From positions 806,001 through 870,000 of the forward strand of contig OZ025797.1 of NCBI GenBank assembly GCA_964019425.1: 64,000 bases of DNA. Reading direction: 5' to 3'. The position numbers and the translations under genes were made by a program. The notes under the pieces are model-generated. The model had not been told where the DNA came from. It saw only the letters and a program-made list of their open reading frames with translations, and did no database searches. Shown piece by piece: positions 23,301 through 38,300 of this stretch. The stretch's first letter is position 1. Each line of letters starts with the position of its first letter. Origin of the DNA: Flectonema sp. DT1601 (lineage: Eukaryota > Euglenozoa > Diplonemea > Diplonemida > Diplonemidae).

Positions 23301-26300
23301 TCTGGTAGTAAGAATAATGAAATACATTCACTACAATCTAATCCGGTGAATCCTGATCTGCATGTGTTACAAGATTCCCCAGCCCAGTTACCACTACAAG
23401 TGCAAAGACAGTTTCCGTTAGCCGATGAAACATCGTCAGCGTTACCGGAACAGTCAACTGCGACGTCACATTTTCGGCATACAGAGTTTTGCTGTACGAA
23501 ACCCGTCGCGCATTCGACGCAATCACTTCCCCTTGTGTAGCCTTCAGGACATGTCGAACAGTCTGTTGAGGCCCATTTGTTTCTGCAGGTGCAGATGCAG
23601 CCGCTGTGTTGTGACATAGTTGGGTGAGTATGTGTGAATGATGACACTGTCGTGGCGTGGTTAGAACAATGGACATCAATAGAACACGGAACACAGTCTG
23701 GGTAGTCAATGTAACCTGGTGAGCAACTATCACAGGCAGAACCCAGGTAACGTTGCTGACAAGTACACAAACAAACTCCACCTTCTGCGATAGTTGAAGC
23801 AGCATGACCACTACAATCTGTTAAGGAGTCACACTGTCTGCAGTTAGGAAACCCAACATAGTTATCAAGACATCCATTACAGTTCTTATTACTATCGAAT
23901 GGTTCTGCACATGTTTCACAAGAAGAACCTGTCCATTCATTTTGACAACTGCAACCACACGTTTCTTGATCTTGTTTCTTAATACTTTCAACAGCATTAC
24001 CTGAACAGTGAATATTAACATCACATAATACACACGATGGATAATTTAATCTATTAGGTCCACAGCTGTTACAAGAATCAGAAAACTTACTAAAGTCACA
24101 TTCGGAGCACTTGTTTCCTTTCCACTGGTCAGAACATGTGCAGATGCAGCTGCTGTGGATGTCATCAGATACAACAGCTGTTGCATGCCCACTACAGTGA
24201 TAATTTATAATACATTCTCCACATTGTGGATAACCAGTTCTTCCGACTGTACACTCTCCACAGTTCTTTGACGCATCGAATATCGAAGGGCAGGTTTCAC
24301 AATTTGCTCCAGTCCATTGATTCTCACAATCACATACACAAACAGTTCTCGAAGGATTAGAAGTAACAGTTGTCGCTCTTGAATTACAATAAGCAGATGA
24401 TGTACATTCTTCTGTACATCCCTGAGAGTAATTAATGAACTTAGTAGAGCATTTGTTGCAGTTGTTACCTTCAAAGTTGTCGGGACAGGTTTCACAAGAA
24501 GTACCTGTCCAGTAGTTGTTACAGACACAAGAGCATTCAGTCATGTCAGAGTTTGTAGTGGAGACTGTTCCATGTGATGAACAACTGATTTCATTTGTAC
24601 ACTTTGTACAATCTGGATATAAAATATGCATTGATGCACACTTTGAACATCCATCATTTGAATTATATTTTTGAGGGCATGTTTGGCAACTTGAACCAGA
24701 CCACATTTCATCACAATCACACACACACACCAAATGCATTCCACTTGATGTTACTTGTGATGCATGTGAACTACAATGTTTATCAATACTACAATACTCA
24801 CACTCTGGATAATTAATATATCCGTCAGCACACTGTGAGCAGTCTGATGAAGACACGAAGTTTAACGAACACGTTTGACATGAAGAACCACTCCACTGAT
24901 TCCTGCAACTGCATTCACAAGTTGGGTTTACACCACCTGGTGAAGTGACACCAACAGCGTGATTTGAACAATGGCTTGCTATGTTACATGGAAGACAACT
25001 ATGACCGTAGTATCCAATTTTACACTCATCGCAGGTTGTTCCTTTCCATCCAGTGCTGCAAGTACAAACACATTTATCATTATACTCATCAGATGTAACA
25101 TGTGAAGCATGTCCATTGCAGTTAATATTATTATCACACATCACACATCCTAATTCATATTTCACATATCCAACAGCACACTCATTGCAGTCAACACCGC
25201 TAAACTTCGGATGGCAATATGAACAGTCAGCTGTTTCCCAACTATTTCTACATCCACACAAGCATTTGTTTTCAGATACGATTGATGAAACAGTAACAGC
25301 ATTACCATTACAATTAGCAGTCTTTGTGCACTCAACACAAACACCATCAACTTCAATACATCCAACTTTACATATTGGTACTGCTTCTGAACAGTCATAA
25401 GTACCTGGACAACTATCACACCTGTCTCCAATATATGGATGTTTGCACTCACAAGAACAGCCATTTGACTCGACGATACTCGAAACAGAATGACCATTAC
25501 AATAGGAGTCATCACAAGTCACATCGCAGTCAGGCCAGTTGAAGATGTGCGCCGCACACTCACTGCAACCAATGCCACCGTAATTCGTAGGACACGACTC
25601 ACAACGAGCGCCAGTCCACGGGAATGAGCATCCGCTACACGTGCAGACCAACGGATTCTCAAACGAATCCGTCCCAACAACACTCGCACGACTGTTGCAG
25701 TGCTGCACATTCGTACACAGCAAACAGTCCCCATTGGCCTTCACGTATCCTTGAGCACATCCATCACAAACATCTCCCACTTCCCGGAACCGCACAGGAC
25801 ACTCTTCGCAGTCACTCGCCTCAACCCACCTTCCCGTGCAGCTGCAAGTGCACCTCGTGCGGGCAGCATTCGACGTCACAGACGAACTGTGTCCGAAGCA
25901 ATCATTCTCAACAGAGCAAGCCCTGCACGAAGATCCCGCAACAACGTACCCCACAGCACACAGCTCGCAGCGTGACCCCGCGTATCCTTCGTTGCAGGCA
26001 CAATCACACTCAGTCTGTGCCCCATTTGCACTCGCCACTCCGCGGCTTCCGCAGTGAGCGTCCCCACGACACTCCTCACAAAGCTCGTTGTATCCGCTCC
26101 CGAGGATGTGGTTGCTCGCACACTTCCCGCATCCTCCGTTCGTGTCACGGGCAAACGTCGCAGCACACTCTCCGCAAGCCAATCCCGTGTAACGGGTCTT
26201 GCATTCACAGTCACACTGCGTCTTCAGCCCATTCACTCCCCAAGATTTCGCATTCCCGTTGCAGTTCCCGACATTCGTGCACATCCCACACGTCGGGTAG

Positions 26301-29300
26301 TCGTATCGCTCCGCCCCACACTCCCTGCAGTTCGCAGTAACGTCGAATTCACTCGGGCAGTTGTTGCAGCTCGTCCCCGTCCACTGGTGCACACACTTCG
26401 TGCAAGTGCAAGTCAACATGTTCATGTCCACCTCAATCACACCGTCTGACCTGCTGTTGCAGTGGTCCTCGCTCGTGCACTCGTCGCACACGGGGTATCC
26501 AACACGTCCTCCCGAACACGCGTCGCAGTCCGATCCCGCGAATCGTCCAGGGCACGTCCCACAGAACTCACCTGTCCACTGCGTCCCTGCCTTGCAAGTG
26601 CACAAGCACACGTTCCCGTCACTCGTCACAGAATCCGCGTGACCGTTGCAGTCCCCAGCCACCGTGCACTGTCGGCAACCCGGGTACTCCACCCTCCCCA
26701 CAGCACAGCTCCTGCAGTCTGGATCCACGCTGTAGATCTCCGGACACGTCGAGCAGTCCAATCCCGTCCACTGGTGTCGGCAGTCGCAAGTGCATCCATC
26801 GATCCCTGCTGCGTGGTTCGAACAGTCATCTTCAACAGTGCAGCGAGTGCACGTCGGGTAGTCACGGTAGCCATAAGCACAAGCATCGCAGTTTCGACTG
26901 CTGTCGAAGCGAGTCGGGCAGTAGTCACAAGTGTATCCCGTCCACTGCGCAACATCGCAGTTGCACACGCAGATTCGACTCGCGAACCCGACAGGTGTTT
27001 GGGTTTCCGCTGTCGACGCCCTTCCATTGCAAATAGCATTCGTGCACGGCTCGCATGTCGGGTAATTGTCTAGACTCGACGGCGCACATGTGTCACAGAG
27101 TTCAGTCTGCTCGTACCTAACCGGGCACCGGCCGCAGTGGTTGCCTTCCCAAGAGTTGTCACAATCGCATTCACAACCATCACCATCAACATTAGGAGCG
27201 GAAGTTCCATGATTGTTGCAGTCAGAAGCCACACACAACCTGCAGCCCATAGAAGATGTCGCGCTACCGGCATACCCCATTGCAACATCGCACACACCAC
27301 ACGTCGACCCGGTGTAACCTTCCGAACAGCTACAGAGGCAGGAAACCCTCCCAGGATTTGGTGATGCTGTCCCGTGAGAGTTGCAGTGATCCCCAGATGA
27401 ACAGATCTCAACACACCTACTTGAATACCCAATTCGGTTCCCAGAACACACATCACAGTCTGTTCCTCCGAACTCGAGTGGACACAGAGAGCAATCGTCT
27501 CCACTCCACATGTTCCGACATTCGCAACCGCACACCCGTTGAAACTCGTCGGCTGTTGACGTAGTCGCATGTCCCCAACAGTGAAACTCAGGAGTGCACA
27601 ACGTGCATCCATGGACCGGATCATCAACGTGGTTGGCAGCGCACCTATCACACTGAGTTCCACCGTACCGTATCTCACATGTGCCGCAATCAGTGCCACT
27701 CCAGTAGTTGCTACAGGTGCACTCACACGCAGTGTTGCCAACATTTGAAGTTGATCTAGTTGCGTGACCAGAACAGTGACCAGAAATGGTACACTTTTGA
27801 CATCCACTCGCGATATCGATGTGCCCAACAGCACACGAAGTACATCCGCTGGAGAATGCGAAGCCAATCTTGCAGCTTTCGCATGTTGGAAGTGCCCAAT
27901 TTCCTTCACAAGTACAGAGACAGTTCAGGTTTCCAATGGCTGAAGTTACAGAAACAGCGTGTCCATGACAATGACCAGATGAAGTACAAGCAGTGCATTC
28001 ATCGAATGTAATGTATCCCACTGTGCAGGAGTTGCAATCCTCGTTGCTGTCGTGTTTGGCTTCACACAGTTCACAACTATCTCCGTGCCACTTGTGCTTG
28101 CAGTTGCACACACAGGCATCATGTGCCTGGTTAGATGTTGTTACATAGGCATGTGCAGAACAGTGAGTAGTGACATCACACTCATTACAGGATGGGTAGT
28201 TGATGTACCCAACTGCACACTGGCCACAAGTAGTACCAGCAAAACCTATTGAGCATGAGCACACACAGGAAGTGTGCTGAGTGTTGCTGTATAAAGAATC
28301 AGCATTACCATTACAGTGAGAAGTTATATCACACTGAACACAATACTCAATCCCATCTTCAATATATCCATCTGCACATGTCAGACAATCAGAAGAATCA
28401 AATCTTTGATCACAAGAAGAACAGCTGTCACCATGCCAGTGGTCATGACATGAACAACCACAAGCAGCATGATTTGCGTTTGCTGCTGCAGCACCATGGG
28501 AATTACAATGTTGAGAAGGGTTACAAACTTCAACACAATTATTCGGGTAGTCAATGCGGTCACCTGAACAACGATCGCAGTTTATTCCACCAAAAGCACT
28601 CGGACAGATATTACACGAAGGCCCTGACCATTTATTAGAACAACTGCAAACACACGCTGTGTGCCAGTGATTAGAAGTCACATCAGATGCATGAGAATTA
28701 CAGTGATCTGCAACTGTACACAATCCACATTCCGGGTAGTTCCCGGAGTAACCTTCGGCACATTGACCGCAGTTTTCGTTCGAATCGAATCTTTCAGGAC
28801 AGGTTTGACATTGAAGTCCAGTCCAACTATTTTTACATTCACATTCACAATAAATGTGATTATCATTTGATGTTGAACTGTGTGAGTGTTCAGTTGATGT
28901 ACAGTGTGTTGACACATCACATACTTCTTCACAACCTGACTCATATCCAATACGACCATCAGAACAGCTACCACAGTAAGGTCCAGAGAACTCAATTGGA
29001 CATACACTGCAGTCAGCACTTGACCATTTATTTGAACAACTACAAACACATTCAGTTGGATTACCATCGACATCATTCTCAGTGCCAGTAATAATTCCAT
29101 TATTAGAACAATCATGAACAGTACATAGTCGGCATTCAGGACCTACTCTGTTGGTACCACATTCTGTACAATCTGATGACACGGTAAAACGTTGGTCACA
29201 AGTTGCACAAAACAAGCCGAGCCAGTTTGCTTTGCAATCGCAGGTACACTCCAAACCGTCTTCAGACGACTGTACATTGACCGCATTGCCTGAACAGTTA

Positions 29301-32300
29301 GCAGTTGCCTCACATAAAATACAACTCGGATATCCATATCTGTTATCAGCACAACTATCACAAGATGATGAATAAATATCTGAACAGTCACTACAAATTG
29401 AACCCTCCCACTGGTCAGCGCACGTACAAACACAACCATCGTGCAGTTGATTACTAATTACAAACGATGAGTGACCACTGCAATGTGTTGCAGAGCTACA
29501 TGGATCACATGAGGGCCAGTTGATAAATCCTAGAGAGCATCTCTCACAAGCGGCACCTTCGAATCCAAAAGTACACTCACAGACACATCCTGAATGATCA
29601 TCATTGCTAGTGATATAAACAGCTCTGTCATTACAATCAATTACTGAAGAGCATCTCCTACAATTGTTATCATTCACAACATAATGAGTTGCACAACCAC
29701 TGCAGTCATTTGCTACCTCATATTGAACTGGACAGCTAACGCAACTTCTATCATCTTGCCATTGACTTCTGCAACTGCATACACAGCGATTCTCAGCAAC
29801 ATTTGAAGTTACACTAATCGCATTATTATTACAATTACTACTAACAGTACATGCAACACATAGTCCATCAACTTCAATGTATCCAACTGAGCAGATTGGA
29901 ATAATACTTGAGCAGTCGTATCCAACAAAACAAACACCACAAGTATCTCCCTTGTATGGATGCCTACAAGTACACTTGCAATCATTGTTTTCTACTACAC
30001 TTGTTAAAGAGTGACCACTACAATAGGAGTCATCACAAGTCACATCGCAGTCAGGCCAGTTGAAAATACTTTCCGCACAAGTATTACAGCTAGGCCCTCC
30101 GTAATTCGAAGGACACGACTCACAACGAGCGCCAGTCCACGGGAATGAGCATCCGCTACACGTGCAGACCAATGGATTCTCAAACGAGTCCGTCCCAACA
30201 ACACTCGCACGACTGTTGCAGTGCTGCACATTCGTACACAGCAAACAGTCCCCATTGGCCTTCACGTATCCTTGAGCACATCCATCACAAACATCTCCCA
30301 CTTCCCGGAACCGCACAGGACACTCTTCACAGTCACTCGCCTCAACCCACCTTCCCGTGCAGCTGCAAGTACACCTCGTGCGGGCAGCATTCGACGTCAC
30401 AGACGAACTGTGTCCGAAGCAATCATTCTCAACAGAGCAAGCCCTGCACGAAGATCCCGCAACAACGTACCCCACAGCACACAGCTCGCAACGTGACCCC
30501 GCGTATCCTTCGTTGCAGGCACAATCACACTCAGTCTGTGCCCCATTTGCACTCGCCACTCCGCGGCTTCCGCAGTGAGCGTCCCCACGACACTCCTCAC
30601 AAAGCTCGTTATATCCGCTCCCGAGGATGTGGTTGCTCGCACACTTCCCGCATCCTCCGTTTGTGTCACGGGCAAACGTCGCAGCACACTCTCCGCAAGC
30701 CAATCCCGTGTAACGGGTCTTGCATTCACAGTCACACTGCGTCTTCAGCCCATTCACTCCCCAAGATTTCGCATTCCCGTTGCAGTTCCCGACATTCGTG
30801 CACATCCCACACGTCGGGTAGTCGTATCGCTCCGCCCCACACTCCCTGCAGTTCGCAGCAACGTCGAATTCACTCGGGCAGTTGTTGCAGCTCGTCCCCG
30901 TCCACTGGTGCACACACTTCGTGCAAGTGCAAGTCAACATGTTCATGTCTACCTCAATCACACCGTCTGACCTGCTGTTGCAGTGATCCTCGCTCGTGCA
31001 CTCGTCGCACACGGGGTATCCGACACGTCCTCCCGAACACGCGTCGCAGTCCGATCCCGCGAATCGTCCAGGGCACGTCCCACAGAACTCACCTGTCCAC
31101 TGCGTCCCTGCCTTGCAAGTGCACAAGCACACGTTCCCGTCACTCGTCACAGAATCCGCGTGACCGTTGCAGTCCCCAGCCACCGTGCACTGTCGGCAAC
31201 CTGGGTACTCCACCCTTCCCACAGCACAGCTCCTGCAGTCTGGATCCACGCTGTAGATCTCCGGACACGTCGAGCAGTCCAATCCCGTCCACTGGTGTCG
31301 GCAGTCGCAAGTGCATCCATCGATCCCTGCTGCGTGATCGGAGCAATGCTGTTCAACAGTGCAGCGAGTGCACGTCGGATAATCTGTGTAACCATAAGCA
31401 CAGATGTCACACGTTGCCTGATCAAATCGCGTTGGACAATAATCGCAGGTATAACCTTTCCACTGCGCAACATCGCAGTTGCACACGCAGATTCGACTCG
31501 CGAACCCGACAGGTGTTTGGGTTTCCGCTGTCGACGCCCTTCCATTGCAAATAGCATTCGTGCACGGCTCGCATGTCGGATAGTTGTCTAGACTCGACGG
31601 CGCACATGTGTCACAGAGTTCAGTCTGCTCGTACCTAACCGGGCACCGGCCGCAGTGGTTGCCTTCCCAAGAGTTGTCACAATCGCATTCACAAACATCA
31701 CCATCAACATTAGGAGCGGAAGTTCCATGATTGTTGCAGTCAGAAGCCACGCACAACCTGCAGCCCATAGAAGACGTCGCGCTACCGGCATACCCCATTG
31801 CAACATCGCACACACCACACGTCGACCCGGTGTAACCTTCCGAACAGCTACAGAGGCAGGAAACCCTCCCAGGATTTGGTGATGCTGTCCCGTGAGAGTT
31901 GCAGTGATCCCCAGATGAACAGATCTCAACACACCTACTTGAATACCCAATTCGGTTCCCAGAACACACATCACAGTCTGTTCCTCCGAACTCGAGTGGA
32001 CACAGAGAGCAATCGTCTCCACTCCACATGTTCCGACATTCGCAACCGCACACCCGTTGAAACTCGTCGGCAGTTGACGTAGTCGCATGTCCCCAACAGT
32101 GAAACTCAGGAGTGCACAACGTGCATCCATGGACCGGATCATCAACGTGGTTGGCAGCGCACCTATCACACTGAGTTCCACCGTACCGTATCTCACATGT
32201 GCCGCAATCAGTGCCACTCCAGTAGTTGCTACAGGTGCACTCACACGCAGTGTTGCCAACATTTGAAGTTGCTCTAGTTGCGTGACCAGAACAGTGACCA

Positions 32301-35300
32301 GAAATGGTACACTTTTGACATCCACTCGCGATATCGATGTGCCCAACAGCACACGAAGTACAATCGCTGGAAAGAGCATATCCAACCCTGCAGCTTTCAC
32401 ACGTTGGAAGTGCCCAATTTCCTTCACAAGTACAGAGACAGTTCAGGTTTCCAATGGCTGAAGTAACAGAAACAGCGTGTCCATGACAATGACCAGATGA
32501 AGTACAAGCAGTGCATTCATCGAATGTAATGTATCCCACTGTGCAGGAGTTGCAATCCTCGTTGCTGTCGTGTTTGGCTTCACACAGTTCACAACTATCT
32601 CCGTGCCACTTGTGCTTGCAGTTGCACACACAGGCATCACGTAATAAATTCGTAGTGACATATGTCGCGTGACTGGAGCAGTGAACATCAATATCACACT
32701 TATTACAAGATGGGAAGTTGATATAACCGACAGCACACCTTTCACAAGTGAGCCCAATAAAACCTGTTGAACATGAACAAATACAGGAAGTGTGTTGTTC
32801 GTTGCTGCCAGTAAAATCAGCGTTACCGTTACAATGAGTTGTGATATCACACTGCACACAATGGTCGATACTATTTTGGATATATCCATCTGCACATGTC
32901 AGACAGTCAGAAGAGTCAAACTTCGGATCACAAGTAGCACAATTAGTTGCAACATGCCAGTGGTTATCACAGGTACAGTCACATGCAGTGCGTAAAGTAT
33001 TTGGTGTTGCCATTCCGTTAGAATTACAGTGCTGTGATGAACTACATATCTCAACACAATCATTTTGGTAGTCAATACGATCTCCTGAACATTCGTTGCA
33101 GTCGATGCCACCAAATTCTTCCGGACAGACTGCACACGCAGATTCGGGACCAGTCCACTTATTAGTACAGCTGCAAACACACGCTGTGTGCTGCTCATTT
33201 GAAGTAACAGTCGAAGCATGTGAACTACAGTGATCGATAGTTGTACACAATCCACATTCCGGATAGTCTCCTGTGTAGCCTGCAGAACACTGACCGCAAT
33301 CTTCGTTTCTGTCAAATCGCTCAGGGCACGACTCACATCTATCTCCTGTCCAACTGTTACGGCAGTCACATACGCAAGATACTCTGTTCGCATTGGATGT
33401 TGCGGAGTGTGCGTGATCTTCAAAGCAATGAGATGCTGTTGTGCAAACTTCAACACAGTTGCTGTCGTACCCAATGCGACCTAGAGCACAAGTATTGCAA
33501 TCTGCTCCTGCAAACTCTTGTGAGCAAATACTACAATCAGAACCAGACCATTTATTATTACATTCACAAGTACAAGACGTATGTAAGTCATCTGTTCCAG
33601 TAGGTGTTCCATGACTAGAGCAGTCTGTAGGTACACAAAGTCTGCATGTGGAACCAATTCTGTTTGCTGAGCATTTCAAACAATCGGATTCTTCGGTATA
33701 TTGAACAGTACAGGTTTCACAATAATCACCACTCCAGTTATTACGACAGTTGCAATCACACACCTGACCTTCTTCGGATGAAACAGAATTGTGAGCGTGA
33801 TCAGAACAATTAGCACTCGGTGAACACAATATGCAATCCGGGTAGTTAAATCTATTTAATGAACATCTATCACATTCACTACTAAATAATGATGAACATT
33901 CATCACACACATCACCACTCCATTGATCAGAACACGTACACAAACAAGATGTGTGCGTAAGATCTGAAGTTGTTAACGAAGCGTGTGTTGAACAATGAAC
34001 ATCTGATGAACATAAAACACAGTTCGGCCAATTAATAAAACCAATGTCACACTTCTCACAGTTATTACCAGCAAATCCAACATCGCACTGACACAAACAT
34101 ATACTGTGTTCATCATTACTACTAACACCTGATTGCTGTGCGTGACTATTACAATCAATTTCTGCTCTGCATTGCCTGCAGTCACTTGCTTCAGTAATAT
34201 AACCGGTTGCACATCCACTACAATCATTAGTTATTTCAAATCTAGTTGGGCAAGTTGAGCAGTCGCTTTCTTCTGTCCATTCATTTTTGCAGCTACAAAT
34301 ACAACGATTCTCTGCCACATTTGAAGTCACACTAACAGCATTGCCACCACAATTATCAGCTACTGTGCAGACAACACAATTACCTTCTACGTCAACATAT
34401 CCAATTGAGCAGATTGGAGTCTCACCTGAGCAGTCGTAGCCCAAAAGACAACTACCACACTTAACTCCAATATATGGATGTTTGCACTCACAAGAACAGC
34501 CATTTGACTCGACGATACTCGAAACAGAATGACCATTACAATAGGAGTCATCACAAGTCACATCGCAGTCAGGCCAGTTGAAGATGTGCGCCGCACACTC
34601 ACTGCAACCAATGCCACCGTAATTCGAAGGACACGACTCACAACGAGCGCCAGTCCACGGGAATGAGCATCCGCTACACGTGCAGACCAATGGATTCTCA
34701 AACGAGTCCGTCCCAACAACACTCGCACGACTGTTGCAGTGCTGCACATTCGTACACAGCAAACAGTCCCCATTGGCCTTCACATATCCTTGAGCACATC
34801 CATCACAAACATCTCCCACTTCCCGGAACCGCACAGGACACTCTTCGCAGTCACTCGCCTCAACCCACCTTCCCGTGCAGCTGCAAGTACACCTCGTGCG
34901 GGCAGCATTCGACGTCACAGACGAACTGTGTCCGAAGCAATCATTCTCAACAGAGCAAGCCCTACACGAAGATCCCGCAACAACGTACCCCACAGCACAC
35001 AGCTCGCAACGTGACCCCGCGTATCCTTCGTTGCAGGCACAATCACACTCAGTCTGTGCCCCATTTGCACTCGCCACTCCGCGGCTTCCGCAGTGAGCGT
35101 CCCCACGACACTCCTCACAAAGCTCGTTATATCCGCTCCCGAGGATGTGGTTGCTCGCACACTTCCCGCATCCTCCGTTCGTGTCACGGGCAAACGTCGC
35201 AGCACACTCTCCGCAAGCCAATCCCGTGTAACGGGTCTTGCATTCACAGTCACACTGCGTCTTCAGCCCATTCACTCCCCAAGATTTCGCATTCCCGTTG

Positions 35301-38300
35301 CAGTTCCCGGCATTCGTGCACATCCCACACGTCGGGTAGTCGTATCGCTCCGCCCCACACTCCCTGCAGTTCGCAGCAACGTCGAATTCACTCGGGCAGT
35401 TGTTGCAGCTCGTCCCCGTCCACTGGTGCACACACTTCGTGCAAGTGCAAGTCAACATGTTCATGTCCACCTCAATCACACCGTCTGACCTGCTGTTGCA
35501 GTGGTCCTCGCTCGTGCACTCGTCGCACACAGGGTACCCGACACGTCCTCCCGAACACGCGTCGCAGTCTGATCCCGCGAATCGTCCAGGGCACGTCCCA
35601 CAGAACTCACCTGTCCACTGCGTCCCTGCCTTGCAAGTGCACAAGCACACGTTCCCGTCACTCGTCACAGAATCCGCGTGACCGTTGCAGTCCCCAGCCA
35701 CCGTGCACTGTCGGCAACCTGGGTACTCCACCCTCCCCACAGCACAGCTCCTGCAGTCTGGATCCACGCTGTAGATCTTCGGACACGTCGAGCAGTCCAA
35801 TCCTGTCCACTGGTGTCGGCAGTCGCAAGTGCATCCATCGATCCCTGCTGCGTGGTTCGAACAGTCATCTTCAACAGTGCAGCGAGTGCACGTCGGGTAG
35901 TCACGGTAGCCATAAGCACACGCATCGCAGTTTCGACTGCTGTCGAAGCGAGTCGGGCAGTAGTCACAAGTGTATCCCGTCCACTGCGCAACATCGCAGT
36001 TGCACACGCAGATTCGACTCGCGAACCCGACAGGTGTTTGGGTTTCCGCTGTCGACGCCCTTCCATTGCAAATAGCATTCGTGCACGGCTCGCATGTCGG
36101 ATAGTTGTCTAGACTCGACGGCGCACATGTGTCACAGAGTTCAGTCTGCTCGTATCTCGAAGGACATCTGCCGCAGTGATCGCCAGTCCATCGATTGTCA
36201 CAATTGCAAACACAATCCGTACCTGCCTCACTTGGTAATGAGTTTCCGTGGCCATTGCAATCGTCTGCCCTGGTGCAGAGGCGGCAAGAGTGAGTGGAAG
36301 GGTTTCCTGCGTAGTTATTTGGACTATCACATGTATCACAACTGGAACCACTGTAACCAGATTTACAAGAGCAAATACAAGGAGAGTTTCCACCTGCAGA
36401 AGAAACAGAATCCGCATTTCCACTGCAATGGCTACTGACAGAACACAATCCGCAATGTTCACCACTTGGTGCATAATTTAATGAGCAAGCTAAACAATCG
36501 GATTCAACAGAATAGCCTGGCGGACATGTCTCACAGAGGGCCCCTTCCCATTTATTTCTACAAGATAAACAAACACAAGAGGATTGATCATCTGATGGAG
36601 AAACAACAACAGCATTTCCATTACAATGATCTGCTGAAGTACAATGAATGCAGGTAGGAGTATAGTAACAAGTTGCAGCTTGTGAAGATGAAGATTGACT
36701 GTTGACTCTAATTGAATTCTTTGAGAAAGTACAATAAGAAGTTAAACTATTCCACAAACAACAACCAGCAGTACTTTGACCATTACACCAACTAACACAC
36801 TCTGAAGAAGTACCCTTCAAAACAGGAGGAGTTAGTATGTTTGACGGGTTAACAGGAACTTCACATTTCTTATAACTCACAAGACTTGAACACGGAGAAC
36901 CATCAAGCTGTTCTCTGAAATGTGTAGATGAGCAAAGCTGACAATTTGGTCCAGTCCAACCAGAGTCACAACTACAGACGCAATGCTTATGATCAATTGA
37001 AGATGCTACCGTTCGTGCGTGACCACCACAATGTGAATTAATATCACAAAGTACACAATTAGTACCTGCGTATCCATCTGAACACCGAGAGCATTCAGAT
37101 TCTTGTGAATATTGAACAGGACAAGTTCTACAAGAAGTTGTTGGATTCCAATTATGTTGACAACTACAAACACATTCTGTTTGGTGAATGTTTGGAACAA
37201 CTGAAAGTGCGTGTCCGTGGCAGTGATCTTCAACAGTACATCTAACACAGTTATCGAGAGCACCAACAGAAATATAATCATCTGCACATCTATCACAGTC
37301 AGTACCACCGTACTGTTCTGGACAGGTATCACATTTTGTTCCAGTCCAATAGTTGTGACAATTGCAAGCACACTCAAATTGAGTAGTGCGAAGAATGTCA
37401 ACAGTACCGTGAGCACTGCAGTCAGTAGTTTGTAAACACATTCTTGAATTAGTCATGTACCGTTCGTTACTAATTGGGTTTATAAAGTGTTCTCCAACAT
37501 ATCCAGGAGCACATAAGTTACAGTTTGCACCAACATATTCTGCCGGGCAGGTTGAACACTGTGATCCTCTCCAATTGGTTGAGCAACTACAGCGACAGTT
37601 ATTTGTAGAGAAATCAAAGTCAACTTGATAAGCATGATTACTACAATGATCTGATACTAAACATCCATTACAGACTGGGAAGTTAAATCTTCCTATGGCG
37701 CAAGCATCGCAGTTCAGACCTGAAAACCTTGATGGACAAGTTTCACACTGCAACCCACTCCACTTGTTAATACAACGTTGACACAAACAAGTTGAATGTG
37801 AGCCATCAGATGTCACATCATCTGGTAAAGCATTTCCACTACAATGAGAAGGAAGGCATCGAGTACAAGTTGGGTAGTCGATATGTCCTTCACGACACTG
37901 TTCGCAGTCTAATGTAGCATCGAATGACTGCGGACATGTTCCACACTGTGGACCTGTCCACTGATTTCTGCAAATACAACCACAAGTACCGTAGTGAGCT
38001 GTATAATCAATTCGTCCATTATTATTACAATCTGTTGGTGTGCAGGGTCTACATGTTGCTCCAGTGAATCCTCGTGCACATATACTACACGATTGATCTT
38101 CTCCAATGTGATAATTAGAAGGACAGATCTCACAAGCAATACCCGTCCAGGAATTACTACAGCTACAGTCACAGGTTAATTTGTTTATTGACGAACTTAC
38201 TATTCCATGATAAGAACAATCTTCATTTGTACATCTCCTTGAGCAGCTTTCACCAACCCACAAGTCTGCACACGTCTTACAATCTGAAGAAGGGCTGTAT

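Larger units (their letters stand above)
25428..36286 (-). repeat. Higher-order tandem repeat of ~4.52 kb (copies E, D, C)
   Basis: Equivalent points in copies E, D and C are 4,521 and 4,518 bases apart. The spacer parts (about 28,120-30,020 and 32,640-34,540) encode matching module series (for example SNKWS..., CSGDRIDYxNxCVE, CDPKFDSSDCLTCADGYI and CDQRFDSSDCLTCADGYI) but have diverged, whereas the blocks and the first 1 kb above them have not. So 1.5-kb blocks and spacers evolve at different rates within one unit. Confidence 0.9.

Noticed and set aside
30145-31554. Long plus-strand open frames in the homogenised blocks (up to 470 codons; also at 34,663-36,075, 25,624-26,340, 40,951-41,667 and 50,101-51,165)
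   Set aside because: They lie antisense to the giant gene and recur at the same place in every block. The sense frame there uses almost no TTA, CTA or TCA codons, so the opposite strand lacks stops by default. The products are Ser/His/Cys-rich without domain features.
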